From contig NC_050096.1 in NCBI RefSeq assembly GCF_902167145.1, positions 266,684,622 through 266,748,621 of the forward strand: DNA of 64,000 nucleotides, in the 5' to 3' direction. Of the stretch, positions 23,291-34,983 are shown one piece after another. Origin of the DNA: Zea mays. Lineage: Eukaryota; Streptophyta; Magnoliopsida; Poales; Poaceae. The position numbers were made by a program, and so were the translations under genes. The stretch's first letter is position 1; each line of letters opens with the position of its first letter. The notes below the pieces were generated by a model. It saw only the letters and a list, made by a program, of their open reading frames with translations. It was not told the origin of the DNA and searched no databases.

Positions 23291-23601
23291 TGTTAACTAT
23301 GTAGTGGATCTGTTGGGGTTTTGACGATGGTGGCGGCAACATAGCCGTATCGCTCTCAGGTACGCTGTTTCTTACGAGTTCCAGTTCTGCCAGCCAAAAT
23401 CTGCTATCTCCATTACAACCCAGGCTTTTATATAACTGCCATGGGCTGCCCGTTACATGGGCCTAATTCATCCACACATTTCCTATATACTTTGGATTCG
23501 GCCTTTTAGCCCGAGTGCTCCGCTTTGCTTCCTGAACTTCAGCGTCCGCCTCTTCCATCACAACAGCCTTCCCAGTGTTCAGGTGCCCTGTGCTGCTAAC
23601 A
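23291..23601 (-). repeat. 5' LTR of the Reina-like element
   Basis: This is a 311-bp copy of the LTR at 18189-18499 with about 13 mismatches. The primer-binding site lies at 23276-23288 on the minus strand. Confidence 0.93.
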
Positions 23602-23606
23602 GAGGG

Positions 23607-24720
23607 AGCTCGGCTATATAGCCTGGACGCACACGGAATCTCAACAACCCAACAAGAGTGGATCGATCCCGGTGGCTACGGTCTCGGCGTCTGGTTCTAA
23701 GGAAATGAAGGGGATAGAGCTGCCCGGTGGAACCGCGTTTGAGGTAGGCGTGGGAGCAACTGACAACCATAACCCACATGTCAGTCACACACAAAGAAAA
23801 ATAAAAGGAATGAGCAGTGCATGCCACGCGCGGGTGAATGTGCTGGCATTGGTTGGGCTGGCGCATGATGAACTGTGCCGGGAAGCGAGGATTCGGCCCA
23901 GCCAACTTCCTTTCTGTTTTTTCTTTCTATTTTTTGCTTTCTTATGTTTTCAAAATCCGAATTTCCTAGTTAATTAAGATTTTAATCTGAGATTTCAAAT
24001 TATATGCAACAACCATAATAAGCTCCAGCATGTCAAATGCAAAATCATATTTGATTATTTATTTCTTGTTTTTTTATTACATTCCTTTAAGTATCTGTTT
24101 ATAAAATTATAATAATGAGTAATTCAAAAATTATTTATTTTCTGTTTATTTTAAAAGGAGGTAATGTATACTTTATGTTAAGAGCTACTTAAATTATATG
24201 AAAAAGTATTTATAGTTTATGAGGAGAACATATCAATATAGTATCTTTCTACTATTTATTTTCCCGAGTTTCAATTTAGATTCTAGTTCCAAAATTTGGA
24301 TCTATTTTTTTTGAATTACCAAAGTTTTGATAGTGCTATTTTAGGAAACTAAGCTTTATAAAGATAGGATTACCTTATTAAAAGACATTTTAAGTTAAAT
24401 CTCTTTAGAGAAGCTTTATAAATCACAAAATAGAGGTCATAGAGATGGCCATCGAAGGTGTTCTTTGGCTCTGATGAGGAACCATTGTTGGAGGACGTAT
24501 CAATGAGGTCATAGAAGGACGAGGGGTCATGAATCATTACGACATTGAGCCCAAACCTGCACATCGATGCACCCTTGGTGGCCCAATGTCGACGATAGGT
24601 CCCCGTACTGTGTTGCGGCACGCAAGTGCAAAGTTGGGCCGACCCTACTTCCCATGGGTGGCCTAGCCTAAGTTTGGGCTTACTCAAGCTTTTAATGTGG
24701 AGTTGCCCTTACATTATATC
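23607..24720 (-). mobile_element. Chromovirus-like LTR fragment (right of Reina insertion)
   Basis: This continues the host of the Reina insertion: GC-moderate sequence to about 23900, then AT-rich sequence. I see no real gene. The right boundary at about 24720 is a guess based on composition. Confidence 0.3.
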
Positions 24721-25835
24721 CATTTTGAATTTCAAGCTCTGATGTAAATTTCGGGCTCTTGTGTGAATTTTGTAATTTCGGACCATCTGAAATGAGTTCG
24801 ACACTTTTAAGAAATAACATGCCTTCTCATGGGTCGAGGGCTAAGCCCGTGGGCTAGCATGGCACAACACGTAATAATTATGAGTCGTGTCAACCCAAAA
24901 ATCAAACATACCGGCCTATAACTATAGGCATGTTGATCCGTTTTCTATAATGTGCTCCTCAAAATCAACAATAGATCAGAGATTCAAGGTGGGTCGATCC
25001 CAGCGAGAAGAGGCTACTAGCATCTTGTGTTTCCATCGACCCTAGGTCAAGATAAAACGATCCCCTGACTCTCCCCCCATTGCCCCTCTGCCTCCACCCC
25101 CGCATAGACTCCCTAGCCTTAGCTATAGATCTTTCTTGTTGAGATCGATTGCCTCCCCACTAGTCTCATCGCCCTCATTGACGACCGGGGTGCATATCTA
25201 CCATGTCGTCACCCTCGCCACCAACAAAAGATACCTATCTCATCACCATCCCCAACTACATAACAGAGCCTCGACTTTCGTAATCAAGATTGTGTGTGAA
25301 GTTGGACATGGTGAGGCACATGAGCCTTCCACTTGATCTCTAATCTCTTGCCATTATAAGTCTCCATAACAACACTCATGTTCACTCCATTCCTATCTTG
25401 TCTTTGTGTGCTCCATGGGCCACGATGTTGGAAGTGCTCATCGGCTTGAGCGGTGTCGACATTGGTTTTGTTGGGTACCCGATTGTGGTGGACGTAGGAC
25501 AAGAATTCATGGGGGCCAAGAAGATTGCATGACAAAATCAAGCAAGAACCATAAAAAACTAGTGTTGCATAGAATTCAAGTTTTGTATAAATACACAATA
25601 CAAGTTCAAATAAAAATATATATGAACAAAAGAAGCAAACATACTACTAATTTTTTGCTGACCGAATCGAAGTCATGCACACCTTATCGAATGTCAATCT
25701 CCTCGAAGGGTGGGGCACCAAGAAAGGGTAGGATCAAGTGACATCTTCGACTGAGAGTTAGGGCCCACTAGTTCACCAAGCTCACCGACCACCGGGGATG
25801 GGTTGCATCATCGCGATGAGCGAGATCGGGCCTAC
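24721..25835. other. Unclassified intergenic DNA
   Basis: I recognise no gene or element here. Short open frames occur on both strands without family features. It is the left flank of the Sirevirus insertion at 25836; the same flank continues after 34983. Confidence 0.3.
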
Positions 25836-27052
25836 TGAAAGGGAAATTGGGTCACACATTTTCCTAAATGATTTTGGTGGTTGAATTGCCCAACACAAAC
25901 AATTGGACTAACTAGTTTGCTCTAGATTATAAGTTATACAGGTGCCAAAGGTTCAACACAAACCAATAAAAAGGTCCAAGTTAGGGTTCAAAAAGAAAGG
26001 AGCAAAAGAAACCGAAGGCTGTCCTGGTCTGGCGCACCGGATTGTCCGTTGTGCCACCAGACAGTGTCCGGTGCACCAGGGTGGATCAACTCGAACTCGC
26101 TACCTTCGGGTTTCTGGAAAGCCACTCGGCTATAATTCACTGGACTGTTCGGTGTGGCACCGGACTGTCCGGTGTGCCAGCGGAGCAACGGCTACAGCGC
26201 AACGGTCGACTCCAACGGAAACCTGAAAAGCGCTACAATGCGCGGACAGTTCGCGCAGAGTCAGAGCAGGCACCAGAAGGCGCACCGGACAGTGAACAGT
26301 GACTGTCCGGTGCACCACCGGACTGTCCGGTGGCCCATGCTGTCAGAGCTCCAACGGTTGAACCCTAACTGTTGGGTGACGTGGCTGGCGCAGCAGACAG
26401 TATCCGGTGGCGCACCGGACTGTCCGGTGCGCCCATCGACAGCAGCCCAACCCCAACGGTTGGTTTGGTGGTTGGGGCTATAAATACCCCCAACCACCAC
26501 CACTTCAAGGCATCCAAGTTTTCAGTCATTACATTCAATACAAGAGCTCTAGGCTTCACTCCAAGACACAAAACAAAAGATCAAATCCTCTCCAAGTCCC
26601 AATCTCATTCTAAAGACTTAGTGGCTTGTGAGAGGGAGACATTTGTGTTCATTTGAGCTCTTGTCGCTTGGATCGCTTTTCTTCTTCCTCTATTCTTGTT
26701 CTCAAGCAACTTGTAATCAAGCAAGAGACACCAAGTTGTGGTGGTCCTTGTAGGGGTCTAAGTGACCCGGTTTGATTAAGGAGAAAAGCTCACTTGGTCT
26801 AGGTGACCGTTTGAGAGAGGGAAAGGGTTGAAAGAGACCCGGTCTTTGTGACCACCTCAACGGGGAGTAGGTTTGCAAGAACCGAACCTTGGTAAAACAA
26901 ATCACCGTGTCATCCGCTTTATTTCCTTGTGATTTGTTTTCGCCCTCTCTTTCGGACTTGGTTTTTATTCAAACGCTAACCCCGGCTTGTAGTTGTGCTT
27001 AAATTTTGTAAATTTCAGATTCTCTCTATTCACCCCCTCTAGGCGACTTTCA
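25836..27052 (+). repeat. 5' LTR of the Sirevirus
   Basis: The LTR runs TGAAAGGGAAA to GGCGACTTTCA. Its middle (about 26030-26440) is packed with GGAC(T/A)GTCC palindromes. A TATAAATA box is at 26479-26486. Confidence 0.95.
26479..26486 (+). promoter_or_regulatory. TATA box of the Sirevirus LTR
   Basis: TATAAATA lies in the context GGGGCTATAAATACCCCC just after the palindrome cluster. The same box recurs at 34404-34411 (3' LTR), 47753-47760 (solo LTR) and, on the minus strand, 59389-59396, so it is the conserved core promoter of these LTRs. Confidence 0.7.
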
Positions 27053-27100
27053 ATTGGTATCGAAGCCCGATACTTCATTAGAGTCTAACCGCTCGAAGTG

Positions 27101-29161
27101 ATGTCGGGAGATCACGCCAAGAGGGAGATTGGGACCGGCGGCGATAAGTCTGCAAGCTCGGGGAGAACACACTCGAGGGAGTCCGGCCACAAGCACAAGG
27201 AGGAATCCTCTTCCTCCATGAAGACACAATGGAGAGGTGACAAGAAGAAGAAGATGAAGAAAGTGGTCTACTACGAGACCGATTCTTCATCACCCTCCAC
27301 CTCCGGCTCCGAATCGGCATCCGCCACTTCTAAGAGCCATGAGCGTAAGAAGTATAGTAAGATGCCCCTCCGCTATCCTCGCATTTCCAAACATACTCCA
27401 TTACTTTCCGTCCCATTAGGCAAACCACCGGTTTTTGACGGTGAAGATTATTCTATATGGAGTGATAAAATGAGGCATCACCTAACCTCACTCCACAAAA
27501 GCATATGGGATATTGTTGAGTATGGAGCGCAGGTACCGAAGGAAGGGGACAAGGACTATGATTTGGAGGAGGTCGACCAAATCTTGCACTTCAACTCCCA
27601 AGCCACCACTATACTCCTCTCCTCTCTAAGTCGAGAGGAGTATAATAAGGTGCAAGGGTTGAAGAGTGCCAAAGAGATTTGGGACGTACTCAAGACCGCG
27701 CACGAAGGAGACAAGGTGACAAAGATCACCAAGCGGGAGACGATCGAGGGAGAGCTCGGTCGATTCATGCTCAACCAAGGGGAGGAGCCACAAGCCATGT
27801 ACAACCGGCTCAAGACCTTGGTGAATCAAGTGTGCAACCTCGGGAGCACGAAATGGGATGACCATGAAATGGTCATGGTTATTCTAAGACCACTCGTTTT
27901 TCTTAATCCTACACAAGTTCAATTAATTCGTGGTGATCCTAGATATAAGCTAATGTCTCCCGAGGAGGTTATAGGAAAGTTTGTGAGCTTTGAGTTGATG
28001 ATCAAAGGCTCCAAACAAATCATCGAGCGAGGCACCACCTCCACACCCGAGGTGCAACCCGTCGCATTCAAAGCGACGGAGGAAAAGAAAGAAGAGTCTA
28101 CGTCAAGTAGGCTCCCCATCGACGCCTCCAAGCTCGACAATGAGGAGATGGCGCTCATCATCAAGAGTTTCCGCCAAATCCTCAAGCAAAGGAGGGGGAA
28201 GGGTTACAAGCCCCACTCCAAGAAAGTTTGCTACAAGTGTGGTAAGCCCGGTCATTTTATTGCAAAATGTCCTATGTCAAGTGATAGTGACAAGGGCGAC
28301 GACAAGAAGGGAATGAGGAAGGAAAAGAAGAAGTACTACAAGAAGAAGCGCGGTGATGTCCACGTATGTCGGGAGTGGGACTCCGATGAGAGCTCCACCG
28401 ACTCCTCCTCCGACGAGGACGCCGTCAACATCGCCGTCAACAAGGGTCTCCTCTTCCCCAACGTCGGCCACAAGTGCCTCATGGCAAAGGACGTCAAAAA
28501 GAAGGTAAAATCTAGAGGCTCAACTAAATATGCAACATCTAGTGATGAGGATAACTCTAGTGATGATGAAGATAATTTGCTTGCTCTTTTTGCCAACCTA
28601 AACATGCAACAAAAGGAAAAATTAAATGAATTGATAGGTGCTATTCATGAGAAGGATGAACTCTTAGATAGCCAAGAGGACTTCCTTATTAAGGAAAATA
28701 AAAAGCATGTTAAAGTTAAAAATGCTTATGCTCAGGAAGTAGAAAAATGTGAAAAATTAACTAGTGAGCTTAGCATTTGCCATGACACTATCTCTAACCT
28801 TAGAATTGAAAATGCCAAGTTAATTGCTAATGTTGAGAAATTAAATGTTTGTGATGATTCTCTTGTCAACCTTAAAAATGATAATGCTAGTTTAATTGCT
28901 AAGATTGATAAGTTGAATGAATCACTTTCTAGCCTTAAGATTGAGAATGATAAATTAATAACTAAGGCTAAAGATTTAAATGTTTGCAATATTTCTATTT
29001 CCAATCTTGGAAATGAGAATGCCATGTTACATGCTAAGATTGATGAATTAAATGCTTGCAAACCCTCTACATCTAGTGTTGATCATGTTACTATTTGTAC
29101 TAGATGTAGAGACATTAATGTTGATGCTATCCATGATCACCTAGCTTTAATTAAACAATAA
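27101..29161 (+). pseudogene. gag: Sirevirus Gag with coiled-coil repeats
   Basis: The start chosen is ATG 27101 (MSGDHAKREIG); an in-frame GTG lies just upstream. A serine-rich N-terminus is followed by the Copia Gag core (PPVFDGEDYSIWSDKMRHHL; LGRFMLNQGEEPQAMYNRL). A zinc knuckle CYKCGKPGHFIAKC lies near residue 380, then acidic serine clusters. From about residue 545 on there are several coiled-coil units of roughly 25-28 residues (ENAKLIANVEKLN, DNASLIAKIDKLN, ENDKLITKAKDLN, ENAMLHAKIDELN). The TAA at 29159-29161 interrupts a frame that continues afterwards, so Gag-Pol is broken. Coiled-coil Gag extensions are known in Sireviruses. Confidence 0.88.
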
Positions 29162-29885
29162 AATGATCACATAGCTCAACTTAGTGCTAAAATTTATGAG
29201 CATGAGATAGAAAATAAAAAATTTAAATTTGCTAGAAGCATGCTCTATAGTGGGAGACGCCCTAGCATTAAGGATGGCATTGGCTTCCAACAGGAAGGCA
29301 ATGTTGAACTTAATGCCCCTAAGAAATTGTCTAACTTTGTTAAGGGCGAAGCTCCCATGGTTCAGGATAACGAGGGCTATATTTTATATCCTGCTGGTTA
29401 TCCCAGACATAAGATTAGGAGAATTCATTCTAGGAAGTCTCACTCTGGCTCTCATCATGCTTTTATGTATAAGAGTGAGGCATCTAGTTCTAGGCAATCC
29501 ACTTATGTTAAATTGTCTAAAAGGAAAACTCCTACTGCATCAAATGAGCCTATTGTTTCATTTAAGACTTTTGATGCTTCATATGTTTTAACTAACAAAT
29601 CAGGCAAATTAGTTGCCAAATATGTTGGGGGCAAACACAAGGGTTCAAAGACTTGTGTTTGGGTACCCAAGGTGCTTGTTTCTAATGTGAAAGGACCCAA
29701 GACCGTTTGGGTACCTAAGAACAAGGCCTAAACTTGTTTTGTAGGTTTATGCATCCGGGGGCTCAAGTTGGATAATTGATAGCGGGTGCACAAACCATAT
29801 GACTGGGGAGAAAAGGATGTTCTCCTCCTATGAGAAAAACCAAGATCCCTAAAGGACTATCACATTCGGGGATGGAAATCAAGGC
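29162..29885 (+). pseudogene. Sirevirus Gag-protease junction
   Basis: Sequence resumes after the stop with the end of Gag (a 163-residue open part at 29240-29731 ending in the repeated VWVPK motif). It is followed by the aspartic protease site, readable near 29765-29805 as WIIDSGCTNHMTG. A further in-frame stop near 29851 separates protease from integrase. Confidence 0.75.
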
Positions 29886-31203
29886 TTGGTCAAAGGACTT
29901 GGTAAAATTGCTATATCACCTGACCATTCTATTTCCAATGTTTTTCTTGTAGATTCATTAGATTACAATTTGCTTTCTGTTTCTCAATTATGCAATATGG
30001 GCTACAACTGTCTATTTACTGATGTAGGTGTTACTGTCTTTAGAAGAAGTGATGATTCAATAGCATTTAAGGGAGTGTTAGAGGGTCAGCTATACTTAGT
30101 TGATTTCAAAAGAGCTGAACTCGACACTTGCTTGATTGCTAAGACTAATATGGGTTGGCTCTGGCATCGCCGACTAGCCCATGTTGGGATGAAAAATCTT
30201 CACAAGCTTCTAAAGGGAGAACACATTTTAGGACTAACGAATGTTCATTTTGAGAAAGACAGGGTTTGTAGCGCATGCCAGGCAGGAAAGCAAGTTGGTA
30301 CCCACCATCCACACAAGAACATCATGACAACGGACAGGCCACTTGAGCTACTTCACATGGATCTATTCGGCTCGATAGCTTACATAAGCATGCGGGAGTA
30401 AGTACTGCCTGGTAATTATGGATGACTATTCTCGCTTCACTTGGGTGTTCTTTTTGCAGGATAAATCTCAAACCCAAGAGACCTTAAAGGGATTCTTGAG
30501 ACGGGCTCAAAATGAGTTCGGATTAAGGATCAAAAAGATTAGAAGCGACAATGGAATGGAGTTCAAGAACTCTCAAATAGAAGGCTTTCTTGAGGACGAC
30601 GGCATCAAGCATGAGTTCTCTTCTCCCTACACACCACAACAAAATGGTGTAGTGGAGAGGAAGAATAGAACTCTACTTGACATGGCAAGGACCATGCTTG
30701 ATGAGTACAAGACTTCGGACCGATTTTGGGCGGAAGCAATCAACACCGCTCGCTACGCCATCAACCGACTCTACCTTCACCGAATCCTCAAGAAGACATC
30801 TTATGAACTCCTAACCGGTAAAAAGCCCAATGTTTCATATTTTAGAGTCTTTGGTAGCAAATGTTTTATTCTTGTTAAAAGAGGTAGAAAATCAAAATTT
30901 GCTCCTAAGGCTATAGAAGACTTTTTACTAGGATATGATTCAAACACAAGGGCATATAGAGTCTTTAACAAGTCCACTGGACTAGTTGAAGTTTCTTGTG
31001 ACATTGTGTTTGATGAGACTAATGGCTTCCAAGTGGAGCAAGTTGATCTTGATGAATTAGATGATGAAGAGGCTCCGTGCGTCGCGCTAAGGAACATGTC
31101 CATTGGGAATGTGTGTCCTAAGGAATCCGAAGAGCCTCTACAAGCACAAGATCAACCATCATCTTCCATTCAAGCATCTCCACCAACTCAAGATGAGGAA
31201 TAG
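29886..31203 (+). pseudogene. Sirevirus integrase
   Basis: A first part (to 30401) holds the pre-integrase HHCC zinc finger ([27 protein letters not shown]). A second part (from 30418) holds the catalytic core with the D-D-E pattern ([37 protein letters not shown]). A frameshift at about 30397-30417 separates them. Two TAG stops (31201-31203 and about 31303) lie in the acidic linker before RT, where the intact relative at 60867-63971 is open. Confidence 0.88.
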
Positions 31204-31359
31204 GCTCAAGATGATGAAGAAGAAGAACAAGAAGATGAGCCACCTCAAGAGGAGGACAATGATCAAGGGGGAGATGACAATGATCAAGACAAGGAAGATG
31301 AATAGGGTCAAAGACCGCCACACCCAAGAGTCCACCAGGCGATTCAAAGAGATCACCCC

Positions 31360-32983
31360 GTGAACACCATCCTCGGCGATATTCATAAGGGGGTAACCAC
31401 TCGATCTCGAGTCGCTCATTTTTGTGAACATTACTCTTTTGTCTCCTCTATTGAGCCATACAGGGTAGAGGATGCACTAAGAGATTTGGATTGGGTGTTG
31501 GCAATGCAAGAAGAGCTCAACAACTTCACGAGGAATGAGGTATGGCATTTGGTTCCACATCCTAATCAAAATGTTGTAGGAACCAAGTGGGTATTCCGCA
31601 ACAAGCAAGATGAGCATGGTGTGGTGACAAGGAACAAAGCCCGACTTGTGGACAAGGGATATTCACAAGTCGAAGGTTTGGATTTTGGTGAAACCTATGC
31701 ACCCGTAGCTAGGCTTAAGTCAATTCGCATATTACTTGCCTATGCTACTTACCGTGGATTTAAGCTTTATCAAATGGACGTGAAAAGTGCCTTCCTTAAT
31801 GGACCAATCAAGGAAGAGGTCTATGTTGAGCAACCTCCCGGCTTTGAAGATAGTGAGTACCCTAACTATGTTTATAAGCTCTCAAAGGCGCTTTATGGGC
31901 TTAATCAAGCCCCAAGAACATGATATGAATGCCTTTGAGACTTTCTTATCGCTAATGGCTTCAAAGTCGGCAAAGCCGATCATACTCTCTTTACTAAAAC
32001 CATTGCAAATGATTTTTTGTATGCCAAATTTATGTTGATGATATCATATTTGGGTCTACTAACAAATCTACTTGTGAAGAGTTTAGTAGGATTATGATTC
32101 AAAAATTTGAGATATCTATGATGGGGGAGTTGAAGTATTTTCTAGGATTTCAAGTTAAGCAACTCCAAGAGGGCACCTTCATCAGCCAAATGAAGTACAT
32201 ACAAGACATACTTACCAAGTTTAGAATGAAGGATGCCAAACCCATCAAGACACCCATGGGAACCAATGGGCATCTCGACCTCGAACGGGAGGTAAATCCG
32301 TAGATCAAAAGGTATATCGGTCGATGATAGGATCTCTACTCTATTTATGTGCATCTCGACCAGATATTATGCTTTCCGTATGCATGTGTGCAAGGTTCCA
32401 AGCCGATCCTAAGGAAGTTTACCTTAGGGCCGTGAAAAGAATCTTGAGATATTTAGTTTATACTCCTAAGTTTGGCCTTTGGTACCCCAAGGGATCCTCT
32501 TTTGATTTATTAGAATATTCAGATGCTGATTGGGCAGGGTGCAAAATTGATAGGAAGAGCACATCAGGGACTTGTCAATTTCTAGGGAGATCCCTGGTGT
32601 CTTGGGCTTCAAAGAAACAAAATTTAGTAGCTCTTTCTACCGTCGAAGCCGAGTATATTGCCGCAGGCCATTGTTGCGCGCAATTACTTTGGATGAGGCA
32701 AACCCTTAGGGACTATGGCTACAAATTTAGCAAAGTCCCTCTCCTATGTGATAATGAGAGTGCAATCCGCATGGCGGATAATCCCGTTGAACACAGCCGC
32801 ACTAAGCACATAGCCATTCGGTATCACTTTTTGAGGGATCACCAACAAAGGGGGGATATCGAGATTGCTTATGTTAGCACCAAAGAACAATTAGTCGATA
32901 TCTTTACCAAGCCTTTAGATGAGAAAACCTTTACCAAACTTAGGAATGAGCTAAACATTCTTGATTCTCAGAATTTTGATTGA
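31360..32983 (+). pseudogene. Sirevirus reverse transcriptase and RNase H
   Basis: The RT entry blocks ([52 protein letters not shown]) are open to 31923. Two stops close together (TGA codons at about 31921 and 31937) follow, then a frame break near 32030 at the place of the YVDD motif. The rest of RT ([16 protein letters not shown]) lies at 32094-32303. RNase H ([53 protein letters not shown]) is open at 32324-32983. The copy cannot make active RT. Confidence 0.9.
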
Positions 32984-33802
32984 TACTTTGCACACATAGC
33001 TCATTTATATACCTTTGATCATATCTCTTTTGTGTCTATGACTAATGTGTTTTCAAGTGTCTTCTTATGCTTAGTCATAGAATTGAAAGGGAAATGGAGT
33101 CTTCGGCGAAGACAAGGCTTCCACTCCACTCTACCGGTATTATTTACCCTTCGTCGTCACTCTGCACCACTCTCCACATTGGTATAATCCTTCACTCATA
33201 TCTTGTTTGCCAAAGGGGAGAGAATTTAAAAAGGGGCTCATATTTCACTCAAAGTATCCGTTTTTGGCGATTAATGCCAAAGGGGTAGAGAGTATTAGCC
33301 CAAAGCAAAAGGACTGCACCACCACACCAATTTCAAAATTTTTCGAAACAAGTTTAAGTTTTTTAAATGTTTTTCAATTGGTATCTTTGAAATTAGCATT
33401 CCTCTAAGAAATTCTATCTCAATTGGTAAAACCCTCTTGAACACTAAGAGGAGAATTTCTTTAAGGGGGAGTTTTGTTTAGTCAAAGGAAAAGCATTTGA
33501 AACAGGGGGAGAAAATTTCAAAATCTTGAAAATGCTTCTCGAAATCATACTTATATACCTTTAACTATTTGCAAAAAGACTTTGAAAAGAATTTCCAAAA
33601 GAATTTGCAAAAACAAAACAAGTGGTGCAAATGTGGTCCAAAATGTTAAAAGAAAAAAAAACAATCCATGCATATCTTATGAAAGTTTAAATTGGTTAAA
33701 TTCCAAGCATCCTTTGCACTTACCTTATGCAAACTAGTTCAATTCTGCACTTATATATTTGCTTTGGATTATGTTGGCATCAATCACAAAAAAGGGGGAG
33801 AT
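32984..33802 (+). other. Sirevirus 3' non-coding region with multiple polypurine tracts
   Basis: Between the pol stop and the 3' LTR at least five purine-rich motifs occur: CAAAGGGGAGAG (33211), CCAAAGGGGTAGAG (33279), AAGGGGGAGTTTTG (33461), CAGGGGGAGAAAAT (33503) and the true polypurine tract at 33788-33802. Arrays of this kind are a Sirevirus hallmark. No gene is seen. Confidence 0.7.
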
Positions 33803-34978
33803 TGAAAGGGAAATTGGGTCACACCTTTTCCTAAATGATTTTGGTGGTTGAATTGCCCAACACAAACAATTGGACTAACTAGTTTGCTCTAGATTATAAG
33901 TTATACAGGTGTCAAAGGTTCAACACAAACCAATAAAAAGGTCCAAGTTATGGTTCAAAAAGGAAGGAGCAAAAGAAACCGAAGGCTGCCCTGGTCTGGC
34001 ACACCGGTCTGTCCGGTGTGCCACCGGACAGTGTCTGGTGCACCAGGGTAGATCAACTCGAACTCGCTACCTTCGGGTTTCTGGAAAGCCACTCCGCTAT
34101 AATTCACTGGACTGTCCGGTGTGCCAGCGGAGCAACGGCTACAGCGCAACGGTCGACTCCAACAGAAACCTGAAAAGCGCTACAGTGCGTGGACAGTTCG
34201 CGCAGAGTCAGAGCAGGCGCCAGAAGGCGCACCGGATAATGAACAGTGACTGTCCGGTGCACCACCGGACTGTCCGGTGGCCCAGGCTGTCAGAGCTCCA
34301 ACGGTCGAACCCTTACGGTTGGGTGACGTGGCTGGCGCACCGGACTGTCCGGTGCGCCCATCGACAGCAGCCCAACCCCAACGGTTGGTTTGGTGGTTGG
34401 GGCTATAAATACCCCCAACCACCACCACTTCAAGGCATCCAAGTTTTCAGCCATTGCATTCAATACAAGAGCTCTAGACTTCACTCCAAGACACAAAACA
34501 AAAGATCAAATCCTCTCCAAGTCCCAATCTCATTCCAAAGACTTAGTGGCTTGTGAGAGAGAGACATTTGTGTTCATTTGAGTTCTTGTCGCTTGGATCG
34601 CTTTTCTTCTTCCTCCATTCTTGTTCTCAAGCAACTTGTAATCAAGCAAGAGACACCAAGTTGTGGTGGTCCTTGTAGGGGTCTAAGTGACCAAGTTTGA
34701 TTAAGGAGAAAAGCTCACTTGGTCTAGGTGACCGTTTGAGAGAGGGACAGGGTTGAAAGAGACCCGGTCTTTGTGACCACCTCAACGGGGAGTAGGTTTG
34801 CAAGAACCAAACCTCGGTAAAACAAATCACTGTGTCATCCGCTTTATTTCCTTGTGATTTGTTTTCGCCCTCTCTTTCGGACTCAGTTTTTACTCAAACG
34901 CTAACCTCGGCTTGTAGTTGTGCTTAAAGTTTATAAATTTTAGATTCTCCCTATTCACCCCCCTCTAGGCGACTTTCA
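33803..34978 (+). repeat. 3' LTR of the Sirevirus
   Basis: This is a 1,176-bp copy of 25836-27052. It lacks two short palindrome-containing segments present in the 5' copy. A TATAAATA box is at 34404-34411. Confidence 0.95.
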
Positions 34979-34983
34979 CCTAC

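Larger units (their letters stand above)
18189..23601 (-). mobile_element. Complete Reina-like chromovirus, minus strand
   Basis: This 5,413-bp Gypsy element has two 311-bp LTRs and a perfect GAGGG duplication (18184-18188 and 23602-23606). The primer-binding site on the minus strand is TGGTAATCAGAGC, close to the initiator-Met tRNA site with one extra A. The polypurine tract AAGGGGAAGGGGA adjoins the 3' LTR. Gag, protease, RT, RNase H, integrase and a chromodomain follow in Gypsy order. The LTRs differ at about 13 of 311 positions by eye, mostly transitions, implying an age well over a million years at the same rate. Short LTRs and overall size fit the Reina clade. Confidence 0.92.
25836..34978 (+). 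mobile_element. Full-length Sirevirus (Opie/Ji-type Copia), decayed
   Basis: The element is 9,143 bp with LTRs of 1,217 and 1,176 bp and a perfect CCTAC duplication (25831-25835 and 34979-34983). A degenerate initiator-Met primer-binding site (TGGTATCGAAGC) starts at 27055, and the polypurine tract AAAAAGGGGGAGAT precedes the 3' LTR. The order gag, protease, integrase, RT, RNase H is that of Copia. Several stops and frameshifts break gag-pol. By eye the first 330 bases of the LTRs differ at about 13 positions. The LTR length difference comes from two gains or losses of about 20 bp, both inside the palindrome-rich zone. Confidence 0.95.

Noticed and set aside
26030..26440. CRISPR-like array of short palindromic repeats
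   Set aside because: The repeats are irregularly spaced, occur in all Sirevirus LTRs, and the genome is a plant nuclear genome; no cas-like genes exist.
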